From: GN02-872 sp963518665
GTDB lineage: Bacteria > Patescibacteriota > Gracilibacteria > BD1-5 > UBA6164
Length of the DNA: 11,634 nt
NCBI GenBank assembly: GCA_963518665.1
Contig: CAUQKR010000031.1
Coordinates: 1-11,634, forward strand
Direction: 5' to 3'
Numbering within the stretch: position 1 is the first letter of the stretch; the number at the start of each line of letters is the position of its first letter. Below, one piece after another: positions 1-8,274 of the stretch. A program made the position numbers and the translations under genes. The notes beneath the pieces were generated by a model, which was given only the letters and a program-made list of their open reading frames with translations, ran no database searches and was not told the origin of the DNA.

Positions 1-1
1 A

Positions 2-103
2 AAACCAACAGAAAGTTCAGTACTTACACTATTTACATGTACACCAATTTGAGGAGTAGCAGGTAGATGGATAGTAAAAGCTGATTTCTCTTACAAAAAC
101 TAA
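2..103 (+). CDS. Sortase family transpeptidase, C-terminal fragment
   Basis: This is the 3' end of a gene that begins before the window; 33 codons remain, read in the frame starting at base 2 and ending in TAA. The fragment holds TLFTC (the sortase catalytic-cysteine motif TLxTC, Cys at codon 13), then PIGG and, ten residues after the cysteine, an arginine in GRWIV that matches the conserved sortase catalytic Arg. Sortases are extracytoplasmic, membrane-anchored enzymes that cleave a C-terminal sorting signal and transfer the protein to the wall or to another surface protein. One in-frame TGA is read as Gly in the PIGG stretch. The class (A-F) cannot be told from so little, and no LPXTG-type substrate is visible here. 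The gene ends in a terminator shared with the convergent ABC-F gene. Confidence 0.8.
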
Positions 104-130
104 AAAAGAACCATTTGTGGTTCTTTTTTT
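102..130. terminator. Bidirectional intrinsic terminator between sortase and ABC-F
   Basis: Perfect 12-bp stem (102-113 AAAAAAGAACCA with 118-129) around a TTTG loop, with an A run on one side and a T run on the other, so it can end transcription from either direction. The arms take in the last two bases of the sortase TAA and reach the first base of the ABC-F stop on the opposite strand. Confidence 0.85.
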
Positions 131-1850
131 AGTTTCTTCTTTTTTTTCAACCTGAAAACTTATCTTTTATTCTCTTAAAAGCCTTTTCTCAAATTTTTTC
201 TTCTAAAACAAGATTAAGTTCAGCTTCTTGATCCCAAAGGCTCAAATCCATATCGATATTATATTCAAGTTTGAATTTATAATCTTCATAGTTTCAATAT
301 GAAACTGAAAGTTCTCACTCTGAAATAAACCAAATATTTGTAGAAAGTTTATTTACAAAATATCTATCATGAGAAATAAACAAAATACTTCAAGGAAAAT
401 TTTTCAGAGCAAGCTCTAAACTCTCTCTAGTATCGTAATCTAAGTGATTTGTTGGCTCATCTAAAATAAGTAAATTAAACTCCTTTTGTCACAAAATAGC
501 AAATAAAATCTTTGATCTTTCTCAACCAGAAAGCTCTGAAACTTTTTTATCCAAAATATTTGCTTCAAACAAATAATGAGTCAAAAGTCAAATAAGTTGT
601 TGATCTGGATATTCTATTTTATGTTTTAAAAAATTTTCTCTTACAGTTTTTGTATTATCAAGCTCCTCATGCATTTGAGAATAATATCAAACTTTTAATC
701 ATTTTCATTTTGAAAAATATCAATCCAAAAATTCTAAATGTCATAAAATAGTTTTTATAAAAGTTGATTTTCAAACTCAGTTTTCTCAAACTATTCAAAT
801 CCTTTGATTTCTGTATAAATAAAGTTCATTTATAAAAAATAAAGGTTCTTTTCTACCAACAAAACATTCTTTAAAAGAAAGTAATTTTTCGGGAGTTTCT
901 CAAGTATAATTGAAAAAAAATTTGGGTTTTCTTTGTATAATTGGAGCTTCAACTATTTCTCTTCTTTCTAAAGCTTTTTCTCTAGATTTAGCCCATCCTG
1001 CTCTAGAACCAGCTCTAAATCTATTTATCAAATTTTTTTGTTTACTTAAATATTCTTCTTCTCTTTTAAAATCCTCCATTTTTTTTCTTTCTATTCTTTC
1101 TCTTTCTTGTAAATATCAAGTATAATTTGAAAAATAATAAGTCAATCATCTTCCTGGTTGGACTTCATAAGTTTTATCACAAGTTTTATCCAGAAACTCT
1201 CTATCATGAGAAATAATTACATAACCACTTTTCCATTTATTTTGCAAAAAACTTTCAAGCCATTCTACAGAATTCATATCTATAAAGTTTGTTGGTTCAT
1301 CTAAAAATAAAATATCTGGTGTCTCAAGTAAAACTTTTGCCAAAGCTATTTTTGTTCTTTGTCATCATGAAACTTCTGTCAATTTTTTATCTAAAAGTTC
1401 AAGAATTCATATTCAATTTGCAACTTGATGAATTTGATTTTTATAATCATTTCATCAGATATTATTGTATTGTTCCAAAAGGGAAGTATAACTTTCTATC
1501 AAATCCATATTTGTAGAATCAATAGCCATTTCTCATTCCATTTTTTCTAGTTCTGCCTCCATTTTTACAATATCAATAAAAGCATCTCTTAGTTCTTCTT
1601 TAACTAATTTATTTTCATTATCAGAATAAATTTGTTTTAGATATCACAAAGTCAAATTTCAAATATTTTCAATTCCTCAATCAAAATTTTTTATTTCTCC
1701 AGTCAAAATTTTCATCAAAGTAGATTTTCAAGCTCAGTTACTTCAAACAATGGCAACTTTATCATTTTTATTTAAAATAAAATTTATATCTTTAAAAATC
1801 AAATTTCAGTCAAATTCTAGTGAATTTATATTTATTTTTAAGTGTTTCAT
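129..1850 (-). CDS. ABC-F family ATPase (ribosome-associated translation factor type)
   Basis: 573 residues, a normal ABC-F length, with two tandem ATP-binding cassettes and no membrane segment. Cassette 1: Walker A GSNGAGKST (36-44), signature SGGQ (about 161-164), Walker B with DEPTNFID (from 184). Cassette 2: Walker A GENGVGKST (355-363), signature LSGGE (440-444), Walker B DEPTNHLD (from 464) and an SHDR switch. The DEPTN motif after both Walker B strands and the basic RAGSRAGWAKSREK-type linker between the cassettes mark the ABC-F family, whose members bind the ribosomal E site and act in translation or ribosome protection. Many glycines, including those of both Walker A loops, are TGA codons. 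The C-terminal tail is short and basic. Which subfamily it is, housekeeping or antibiotic protection, cannot be told. It is transcribed alone from its own promoter, divergent from the TPR-like gene. Confidence 0.93.
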
Positions 1851-1876
1851 AATAAAAATCAATAATAATTAAAGAT

Positions 1877-1904
1877 ATTTTAATAAAACAAAACTTTTTT
1901 TCAA
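1877..1904 (-). promoter_or_regulatory. Probable promoter of the ABC-F gene
   Basis: On the minus strand TTGAAA (1899-1904) and TAAAAT (1877-1882) are separated by 16 bp, followed by a leader of about 20 nt before the ATG at 1850. The -35/-10 match is good, but the background is AT-rich, so chance matches are possible. Confidence 0.5.
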
Positions 1905-1911
1905 CTTTTTC

Positions 1912-1938
1912 TTTACTTTTTTTATTTTTATGTAAAAT
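1912..1938 (+). promoter_or_regulatory. Possible promoter of the membrane TPR-like gene
   Basis: TTTACT (1912-1917) and TAAAAT (1933-1938) are 15 bp apart, about 30 nt before the ATG at 1967; an overlapping TATAAC at 1938-1943 is another -10 option. Both are weaker than the other promoters in the window. The gap 1851-1966 must hold divergent start signals for both neighbours. Confidence 0.3.
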
Positions 1939-1966
1939 ATAACAACTTAATAATTTAAAAATTTAA

Positions 1967-2788
1967 ATGAAAAACTTAATAAAAAAATTTATTTTAAGCT
2001 TAACTTGAGCTTTTTTAGCTTTTTCACCAGTTTTTTGAAATACTGATGCTTCTTTAGCTGAAGAAACTGGAAGTTGACTTATTATTCCTGAAAATATCGA
2101 TATAACAAAAAGATATATTTTATCTGAAATGAAAGACTTAAGAGTATCTTTGGAAACTCTTAAAAGAGAAGTTTTTGTAGAGTTACAGGCAAAAGAAATC
2201 TGAGCAATTGACAAAGCTCTTTCTTATAGTTCAAATGCAGTTTCATTTTTCTCGATTTTAATTACAATTCTTGTTACAAGTATGTGAATTGTAGGTTGGA
2301 AAACTATTTCAGAACTAAAAAAATGAATCAAAGATTCTATGGATAGAGAAACTCAAAAAATTATTGATAACTTCCAAGAAAAAATTATTGATTTAGAAAA
2401 AGAACAAAAAATAAATATTTTATGGAGACAATTTCATTCTTCTGAATCTGAAAAAGAAAAATTGTTAGTTTTGGACAAAGTTTACAACTTGAGGCCAGAA
2501 TCTCAACATGCTTTAGTTGAAAGATCAAATATTTATTTAAGTATGGGACTTTATGAAAAAGTTATAGAAATAACTTCAATAATTATTTCATCAGATAGAA
2601 GAAAACATATGACTCAAGCTTTATTTAACAGGGCTTCAGCTTATGCTATGTTAGAAAAAATTGATTCTACAGCAAATGATTTATCAAAATTATTACAAAT
2701 TGCTCCTGATTATAGAGATCATATTTTGGAAAATAAATATTTTGAAAAAGTTTTGAAAAACCAAAGAATAAAAGAAAATTTAAGATAG
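1967..2788 (+). CDS. Membrane-anchored TPR-like protein of unknown function
   Basis: 273 residues, starting at an ATG that opens a typical signal sequence: basic start (MKNLIKKF), hydrophobic core to about residue 23, then small residues up to ASLA (28-31). A polar, coiled-coil-prone stretch follows (about 42-85), then a clear transmembrane helix at about 90-111, then a long Lys/Glu-rich helical region. From about residue 165 the helix pairs look like tetratricopeptide repeats (LVERSNIYLSMGLYEKVIEI, then ALFNRASAYAMLEKIDSTAN), closing with a PDYRDHILENKYFEKVL segment like the 'TPR end-of-group' pattern. If the signal is cleaved, the TPR part would lie in the cytoplasm as a docking platform; this is inference. 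Standard stops would allow only the part from codon 125, because in-frame TGA codons lie upstream. I do not recognise a named gene. Confidence 0.8.
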
Positions 2789-2805
2789 CTTATTTTTAGA
2801 TATCT

Positions 2806-2866
2806 TTTATTTGATTTTTTATATTTTTAAGCTATAATTTAAAAAATTTATATAAAATCAAATAAA
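2806..2866. repeat. 13-bp inverted repeat flanking the capA promoter
   Basis: TTTATTTGATTTT (2806-2818) and AAAATCAAATAAA (2854-2866) are perfect inverted copies separated by 35 bp. The left arm contains the -35 hexamer and the right arm ends just before the capA ATG, so it could be a paired operator or an mRNA-level structure. AT-richness weakens the case. Confidence 0.45.
2811..2838 (+). promoter_or_regulatory. Promoter of the capA-like gene
   Basis: TTGATT (2811-2816), 16-bp spacer and a perfect TATAAT (2833-2838), giving a predicted start near 2845 and a leader of about 25 nt to the ATG at 2869. The ftsK promoter in this window has nearly the same form. Confidence 0.65.
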
Positions 2867-2868
2867 TT

Positions 2869-3965
2869 ATGAAAAAAATTTTTTTTGTTCTTTTTATTTT
2901 TATGATTTTGTCTTCAATAGCAAATTGAAATATAGAAAATAAATTAGTAAAATATTGCAAATGAAATGAAGTAAGTTTTATTTGAAAATTTTGCTTGTTT
3001 CAAATCTCAGATTTAAATAAAATTTTTCTAAAAAATGAAAACCCAAAAACTCTAGAAATAGCTTTTGGTTGAGATTTAATGCTTTCTAGAACTGTTTGAT
3101 ATTTAAATAAAAGAGATTGATTTGATAGAATTTTTAAAAAGTTTCACCCAAATAAAATTTTTTCTAAAAATACTTTACTTTTTTATAATCTAGAAAGTCC
3201 ATTTTCTGAAATAGATAATGATAAATTGATTCAAATAAAAAATATATTCAAGTTTTAAATGACTTGAATCTTGATAAAAATATGGTTATAAGCCTAGCAA
3301 ATAATCATATTACAAATGCTTGATGAGAGGGAATTGATACAAGTTTAGAGCTTCTAAAAGAAAATAATATTTTATCAGTTTGAGTAGGAAGAGAAAATCA
3401 AGAGTTTAAAAGTATAAATCAAAACTGAGTAAAAGTTTGTTTTTGAGCTTACACATACGATTGACAAGAATTTTACTCAAAAGACAAAAACAAAAAAATT
3501 CAAAAATATTTTATAAATAAAATAAGTAAAGAAAAAATCACAATAGATTTAGAAAATATGAAAAAAGCAAATTGTGAGTTTAAAATAATTTCTTTGCATT
3601 GGGGAGTTGAATACAGAAAAAAACCTAACCAAAGCCAAAAAGAACTTGCTCACCTGATTATAGATAATTGAGCTGATTTGATTATTTGATGACATACTCA
3701 TATTTTTTGAGAAGTAGAAAAATATAAATGAAAAAAAATTTTTTATTCTCTTTGAAATTTTATTTTCGACCAAAATTGGTGAAAAAATACAAATGAAACT
3801 TGAGTTGATTATGAGTTTGATGAAAAATTATGAAAAAAAACTGTACAAACTTACATATGAAATACTTTTTATCAAAAATATGAAATACATACTTTTTGAA
3901 ATAAATTACTAGAAGAAAAAAATGTAAAACATAGAATCCAAAACTGAGCTTTATCAGAATATTAA
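2869..3965 (+). pseudogene. CapA/PgsA-family metallophosphatase-like protein, interrupted by a -1 frame change
   Basis: The gene starts with a signal peptide (MKKIFFVLFIFMILSSIANG) and shows the CapA order of motifs: GGDLML (Asp at residue 69) and NLESP (from 107) in the first frame, then LANNH (3294-3308), LHWGVEY (about 3594-3614), IIGGHTH (about 3681-3701) and YSLGNFIFDQ in another frame, ending at TAA 3963-3965. The first frame stops at TAA 3256-3258 after 129 codons. One missing A in the run at 3237-3242, or a -1 ribosomal slip there, restores a single reading. CapA/PgsA proteins belong to the calcineurin-like phosphoesterase superfamily and are linked to poly-gamma-glutamate or capsule formation at the membrane. 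No PgsB/PgsC homologue is seen nearby. Whether this is a true pseudogene, programmed frameshifting, a phase-variable tract or an assembly error cannot be settled here; every motif downstream is intact, which argues against long decay. Confidence 0.85.
3237..3243 (+). other. Candidate slippery heptamer / homopolymer at the capA frame change
   Basis: In the upstream frame the bases read A AAA AAT, fitting the X XXY YYZ form used for -1 slippage. Slippage here changes the reading to K-K-Y-I-Q-V-L and runs without a stop into the LANNH half. The in-frame stop of the upstream frame lies 13 nt after the heptamer. The same result follows if one A has been lost from an A7 tract. Confidence 0.45.
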
Positions 3966-4000
3966 AAAAATAAGTAGAAAAATTTCTACTTATTTTTTAA
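3963..4000. terminator. Bidirectional terminator between capA and rhomboid genes
   Basis: Arms 3965-3980 (AAAAAATAAGTAGAAA) and 3983-3998 are perfectly complementary; in practice the inner A-T pairs open to form the loop. A and T runs flank the stem on the two sides. It overlaps both stop codons, TAA at 3963-3965 (+) and 3997-3999 (-). Confidence 0.8.
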
Positions 4001-4554
4001 TTTGAGAAAAGTCAAACCATTTTCTTTTTCAAAAATTCTTTATTTAAAAGATAAAAAATAACTCAAGCAATAGCTCAAAATAAATGTCAAAGAAAACTAA
4101 TTCAAGGAGTTAATCAGATAAGGATATTTAAAATAATAAAATATAATCATCATTTATATTCTGGATTATTTTTATAAAATAAATCAAGTGTATAATAAGA
4201 TAAAATAGCCATACAAAAACCACTTATTCAAATTACATTATATATTCACAAATCCGAAAAATATAAAATAGAGAATCAAGAAAAAATAACAGAAAATATA
4301 AAAAGTAATAAATATTTTCTTTTTCAGATTTTATTTTCTAAAATATTTCAAATATAAGCTATTATTATAGAATTTCATAGAAAATGTAAAAATCATCCAT
4401 GAAAAAATGTATATAGAAAAAATTTTATAAAATTTACTCCTAAACTTGTATTAAAATACAAAAAATCTGGAGTTCAAAAAATCATATAAAATAAAGTTCA
4501 GATAAAACTTAAAAATATAAAAATATTTGAATAAGAAAAAGATTTAATTTTCAT
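3997..4554 (-). CDS. Rhomboid family intramembrane serine protease
   Basis: 185 residues and very hydrophobic, close to a minimal six-helix rhomboid core without a soluble domain. Key family features are present in order: HGGFLHFLGN, giving His52, His57 and Asn61 (the helix-2 H...N that forms the oxyanion site); GISG with catalytic Ser111; and GHLFGAIAG with catalytic His157 in the last helix. Both glycines flanking the catalytic site regions include TGA codons. Rhomboids cut transmembrane segments within the membrane; the substrate here is unknown. The ATG at 4554 lies inside the end of lgt, an 11-nt overlap, so the two genes are almost certainly co-transcribed and translationally coupled. 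The gene is followed by the terminator shared with capA. Confidence 0.88.
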
Positions 4555-5296
4555 TTTTTCTAAGAATAAAAAATATAATAATTCATAAAATAAGCATCGG
4601 TAAAGTCAAAATTGTTCACATTGTTATAAATCAACCAATATATCAAATTTGAACATCTGGTTGTCTAAAAAATATTTCTACAAAAATTCTAAAAATAGCA
4701 TAAAAAATCAAAAATAAAGTTGCTATTTGTCAAGTTTTAAATTTTTTTGACTTGTAAGCAAAATTTAAAATTAAAAATAAAATCATTCATTCTAAAAAAG
4801 CTTCAAGTAAAGGAGAAGGGAAAAAACTTTTTTCTCAAATTTTTACTGCAAAAATTCAATAATAATTTTCAAATCAAAGTAATTCTTTATTTATATAATT
4901 TCAAATTCTTCAGAAAAATAATCAAATCGGTAGAACTGTAGTCAATTCATCAGCTAGTTTTAAAAAACTAGTTTTTTTATTTCTTGCAAAAAAAATCATT
5001 GCTAAAATAACCCCAATAACTCAACCATGAAAACTCATTCATCATTCCGTTACATTTAGCATTGAAATAGGATTTTCTAAATAATAAGGTAAATTATAAA
5101 ATAAAATATATCAAATTCTTCAGCCTAAAACAACTCAAAGAAAAATATAAATAAATAAACTATCAATTTCATCTTTTATATAAATTTTTCTTTTTGAAAA
5201 AATAAAATATCAAATCAAAAAACTTATTGCATACATAAGTCAATAATAAGTTGGAGCAAGAGTTAATCCAAAAATATTTAGTTCAAAAATAGTCAT
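4544..5296 (-). CDS. lgt: Prolipoprotein diacylglyceryl transferase (Lgt)
   Basis: 250 residues with about seven hydrophobic segments, near the normal Lgt length (about 260-290). It transfers diacylglycerol from phosphatidylglycerol to the lipobox cysteine of prolipoproteins at the cytoplasmic membrane, the first step of lipoprotein maturation. Visible family motifs: GGRIGY (58-63), GGMSFHGG (85-92, with His90 matching the essential periplasmic-side His), the Lgt signature GRIGNYINKELLG (129-141, including Arg130, Asn133, Glu138), and FRIFVEIFFRQPD (202-214, with the conserved late Arg at 203). The ATG at 5296 is chosen because it directly follows the promoter and starts the usual N-terminal segment. 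It is the first gene of a two-gene operon with the rhomboid. Several motif glycines are TGA. Confidence 0.93.
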
Positions 5297-5317
5297 TTTT
5301 TTTCGAAAAATAATTAA

Positions 5318-5345
5318 ATTAAAATATATTTTTATAAAAAGTCAA
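5318..5345 (-). promoter_or_regulatory. Promoter of the lgt-rhomboid operon
   Basis: Minus-strand TTGACT (5340-5345), 16-bp spacer and TTTAAT (5318-5323). The predicted start near 5311 leaves a leader of only about 15 nt before the ATG, with no Shine-Dalgarno sequence. Confidence 0.55.
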
Positions 5346-5430
5346 ATAAAAATATTTATTTAATTTTTAGCTATTTTAAGATAATTTTTATAAAAAATAA
5401 ATTTATTTTAAAAATTTTTTTGCTCTTTTC

Positions 5431-5459
5431 TTGACAATATATATTTTTTATGTTTTAAT
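5431..5459 (+). promoter_or_regulatory. Promoter of the M23 peptidase gene
   Basis: A perfect TTGACA (5431-5436), 17-bp spacer and TTTAAT (5454-5459), with TG one base upstream of the -10 (extended -10). This is the strongest promoter in the window. It predicts an RNA start near 5466 and an unusually long leader of about 165 nt. Confidence 0.7.
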
Positions 5460-5579
5460 ATACCTATAAGATAAATTAAAACACAAAAACACAATAAGTC
5501 AAATTATTATATAATATTAAAAATAAATATTTAATATATAAAAAATAGGGAACAGCTACTCTATAAAAATATACCTATA
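5457..5579 (+). repeat. 12-bp direct repeat AATATACCTATA in the peptidase promoter and leader
   Basis: Identical copies at 5457-5468 (across the -10 end and predicted start site) and 5568-5579 (deep in the leader), 111 bp apart. It could be a protein-binding site; given the base composition chance is possible. Confidence 0.35.
5545..5564 (+). promoter_or_regulatory. Hairpin in the leader of the M23 peptidase gene
   Basis: ATAGGG (5545-5550) pairs with CTCTAT (5559-5564), with one G-U pair, around the loop AACAGCTA. This is the main G/C-containing stretch in an otherwise A/T-only leader. ATAGG can instead pair with CCTAT at 5574-5578, so two structures are possible. There is no match to a riboswitch class I can name with confidence. 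Confidence 0.35.
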
Positions 5580-5630
5580 TTATATAAAAATTTGCAAAAA
5601 GTAAAATTATTTTAAAAATAAAATTATTAT

Positions 5631-8123
5631 ATGAATAAAACAATAAAAAAATTAGTTTCAGCTTTAGCCGTAACTACAATGTCAATTGGTTTATTACCAG
5701 TAAATTTCAATGAAACAAAGGCAGCAGCCAATATAATTTATCCTCTGAAAAAAATATCAAAACTAGAATGTAGATTCAACGAGTTTGATACTTTGTGAGA
5801 TGAATGTATTGAGGATTTACCAATTTTAAAAACTTCTGATTATAGAAGATATTCAACTGAAAATGGTTGATATAATAAATATACAAGAACTTATACTGTA
5901 CTTTGGTGAGCAAGTTACAAATACTGATGGGACCAAGGTTATGGTTGACATATGTGAGTAGATATTGCCACAGCAAAATGAACTCCAGTTTATGCTATGT
6001 CTGACTGAGAAGTTATAAATGCTAGGTTTTCTTCAGCAGAATGAAATTTTATATCTATAAAACATAATTTTAACTGAGAAATTGTTGTTTCAAATTATAT
6101 GCACTTAAGCAAAATTTTGGTTTCAAAATGAGATATAGTAAGAGCATGAGATGAAATTTGAAAAGTTTGAAGTACTTGAAATTCTACAGGTAACCATCTT
6201 CACTTTCAAATCGACACAAGTACAAAATTCTCTCCAGTCTATTATGATAGAAAAACTTGTCCTTATAGCTATTATGAAATAGTAGAAAAAGGTGTTTGTT
6301 TTGATGAGCTTGAAAAAATTACAATGGATCCACTTCTATTTTTAGAAACAAATGGTGCAGTTTTAAATTCAGGAACACATACAAATAAAATTTCAATGTG
6401 AAATAAAAATACTACTACAACAAAAAAATCTACAACAAATATAAATAAAAATACAACCACAAAAACTGTAAATGTAAGTAATTCTATTTTTGATAAACAA
6501 GTATTTATAGATTCTCCTTATGGTGATGTAAGAGAAGTTCAATGAATTTATAAAGCTCTTTGATACTATAAATGAGAATTAACTTGAGATTATCATGATT
6601 TAATTGAATCTGTAGTAAAATATCAATTAGATAAATGAATCATTTCAGCTAGATGAGATGCTTGAACTGGTAACTTCTGACCAAAAACAAGAGCTCAAAC
6701 AAAACTTGATTATAATAAATATTTAGCAAATGGTTGAAAACCAGCAAAAACTTATATTGCTGTAAATACTCCTGAAGAAAATATTTCTACAAAAACAGAA
6801 GAAACTCAAAATGAAATCACTATTGCAGATGATAATAGAGTTACAATTTGAGGAAATAAAAGAACTGAAAAAATTAGTAGAGAAAACTTAATAACAAGAG
6901 AAGAACTTGAAGCAAAAGAAGTCAATGATTTCTTAAACTGATACAATATAGACTTAAAATTTAATTCAGGAACAAATGTATCAATTTGATGAACTGAAAC
7001 TCTAAATTTAAGTATTACAGATAGAAAAGGAAAATATTTCAAATGAAATATGCCTGGAGCTATGACTTTTGAATTAAATAACAAAGGTATCTCCGTATTC
7101 CCAGAAAGATTATTCTTCTTTACAGACTGAAAAAGAGAAATAAAAATTAGCTGATTAAAAGAATGAGCTACAACTCTAACAGTAAAAGTTTGAAATGTAA
7201 TAATTAAAACATTTACAATAAACGTTTACAATGGAAATAAAACTATAACTCCTGATTCTGCTCAAATAATTTGACAATGAACTTATCTTTGAGCAACTCA
7301 AACTTGAATATGATTATTAAAACAAAAAAATACAGTTTTAACAAACCTAGAATATTCTTGAACTTATAAACTAAAAGCAAGTGAATGAAATCTAGTTTGT
7401 ATAAAAAATTGAAACATTTCAGATTTAAAATCAATTTATAAAGCAAATTGTAATGATAATGATTTTAAAAATGAAGTAACATTTACTTATAAAGATACTG
7501 TTTGAGGCCTAGTAGTTTTTAACTACAAAGCCTTAAACAAAAATGCAAAATTTGAAATTTCTAGATCTTGAAAAACAATTTGAGCATCAAAAATAGTAGT
7601 TTTTAATGATGTAAAATGATTAGAAAAAAATTATGTTTATAGTAAAGAAGTAAAAAATGCAGTAGAAAAATGAATTGCAACAACTTGATTTATAAGATGA
7701 CATTTTATGCAAGATCAAAATATTTCTAAATCTGAAGCTTTAACTTGGATAAAAAATGCATTAAAAAATATTTCAACTACAAACAATAATATAAAATTAC
7801 AAATAGTAAGAAGAATAGAAGAAATCGAATGAACTCAAGCAAATTATTCAGACTCAAAAAATCTAACAAGAGCTGAACTCCTAGAACTAGCAAATAATTT
7901 CTTAGTTTTTGATAATAATAGTGCTATAACAATAAATTATAAAGATTTAAATGAAAATCAAAATTTATTTGCAAACTCTGTTTTTAATAAAAATGAAACT
8001 TGGAAAGAAGCAACTTGAGAAAATTATTTCAGACCAAATTCTTTGGTTACTAGATGAGAAACTGCTTATCTTTTGATGAAATCTATAAAAAACTGAAATT
8101 CAAATAATTTAACTCTTAGATAA
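5631..8123 (+). CDS. Secreted M23 metallopeptidase with PG-binding-like, Ig-like and SLH-like regions
   Basis: 830 residues, far larger than a bare M23 enzyme. A signal peptide covers about 1-32 (cleavage probably after KAAA). The M23/LytM-type catalytic domain spans about 80-195 with a full site: HMGVD (His107, Asp111) and the second His of HLH (His191) as zinc ligands, plus His158 (YMHLS) and His189. M23 enzymes cut peptide cross-bridges of peptidoglycan. A Thr/Asn/Lys-rich linker (about 246-282) follows, then a peptidoglycan_binding_1-like repeat (about 293-362; GDVREVQ, ALGYY, GNFGPKTR). Residues about 430-533 look like an Ig-like (BIG-type) beta domain. The C-terminus has two SLH-like stretches (about 658-712, starting FNDV, and about 735-825, with VTRGETAYLL), suggesting attachment to a wall polymer. 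It is monocistronic with its own promoter and long leader. It could serve self-remodelling at division or attack on a host cell wall; the sequence cannot decide. Only the M23 domain is certain. Confidence 0.92.
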
Positions 8124-8151
8124 AAAATTTATACATTAACAAAAATAAAAA

Positions 8152-8268
8152 ATGAAACACGAAAAACTAATAGAGAATAATTTAATGACAAATATCAATA
8201 CTCCTTATGAAGAAATGATGAAAGATATAGATTTTTTCAAAAGAGTAGAAGAAATTTTAGCAAACTAA
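8152..8268 (+). CDS. Possible 38-residue hypothetical protein
   Basis: An ATG 28 nt after the peptidase stop opens 38 codons ending at TAA 8266-8268. The peptide is charged and amphipathic (MKHEKLIENN..., ending DFFKRVEEILAN), with no signal peptide or membrane helix. No known family is recognised. There is no Shine-Dalgarno, but no gene here has one. It could be co-transcribed with the peptidase or be a chance frame, since only TAA and TAG stop translation in this code. Confidence 0.3.
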   Translation: MKHEKLIENNLMTNINTPYEEMMKDIDFFKRVEEILAN

Positions 8269-8274
8269 CAAACA

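Larger units (their letters stand above)
5297..5630. other. Divergent intergenic region between lgt and the M23 peptidase gene
   Basis: 334 bp, almost entirely A/T, with no credible gene on either strand. It holds the lgt promoter, the peptidase promoter and a roughly 165-nt peptidase leader that contains one G/C-containing hairpin, a 12-bp direct repeat and an AT-only inverted repeat (5514-5521 with 5530-5537). I found no ATG in the leader before the peptidase start. Confidence 0.8.

Noticed and set aside
2786..2836. TAGCTTA...TAAGCTA inverted pair as a terminator for the TPR-like gene
   Set aside because: Only about 7 bp with a very large loop, and no T run follows; it also overlaps the capA promoter.
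4813..4820. GAGAAGGG, identical to the SpoIIIE/FtsK polarity sequence described in Bacillus subtilis
   Set aside because: It is a single copy lying antisense to the Lgt codons for Pro-Ser-Pro, and polarity sequences in this lineage are unknown; one hit has no weight.
5545..5580. Resemblance of the peptidase leader hairpin and its A-rich tail to a preQ1-I riboswitch
   Set aside because: The A-rich tail and small hairpin are similar in outline, but the conserved loop and the tail ACUA pairing are missing.
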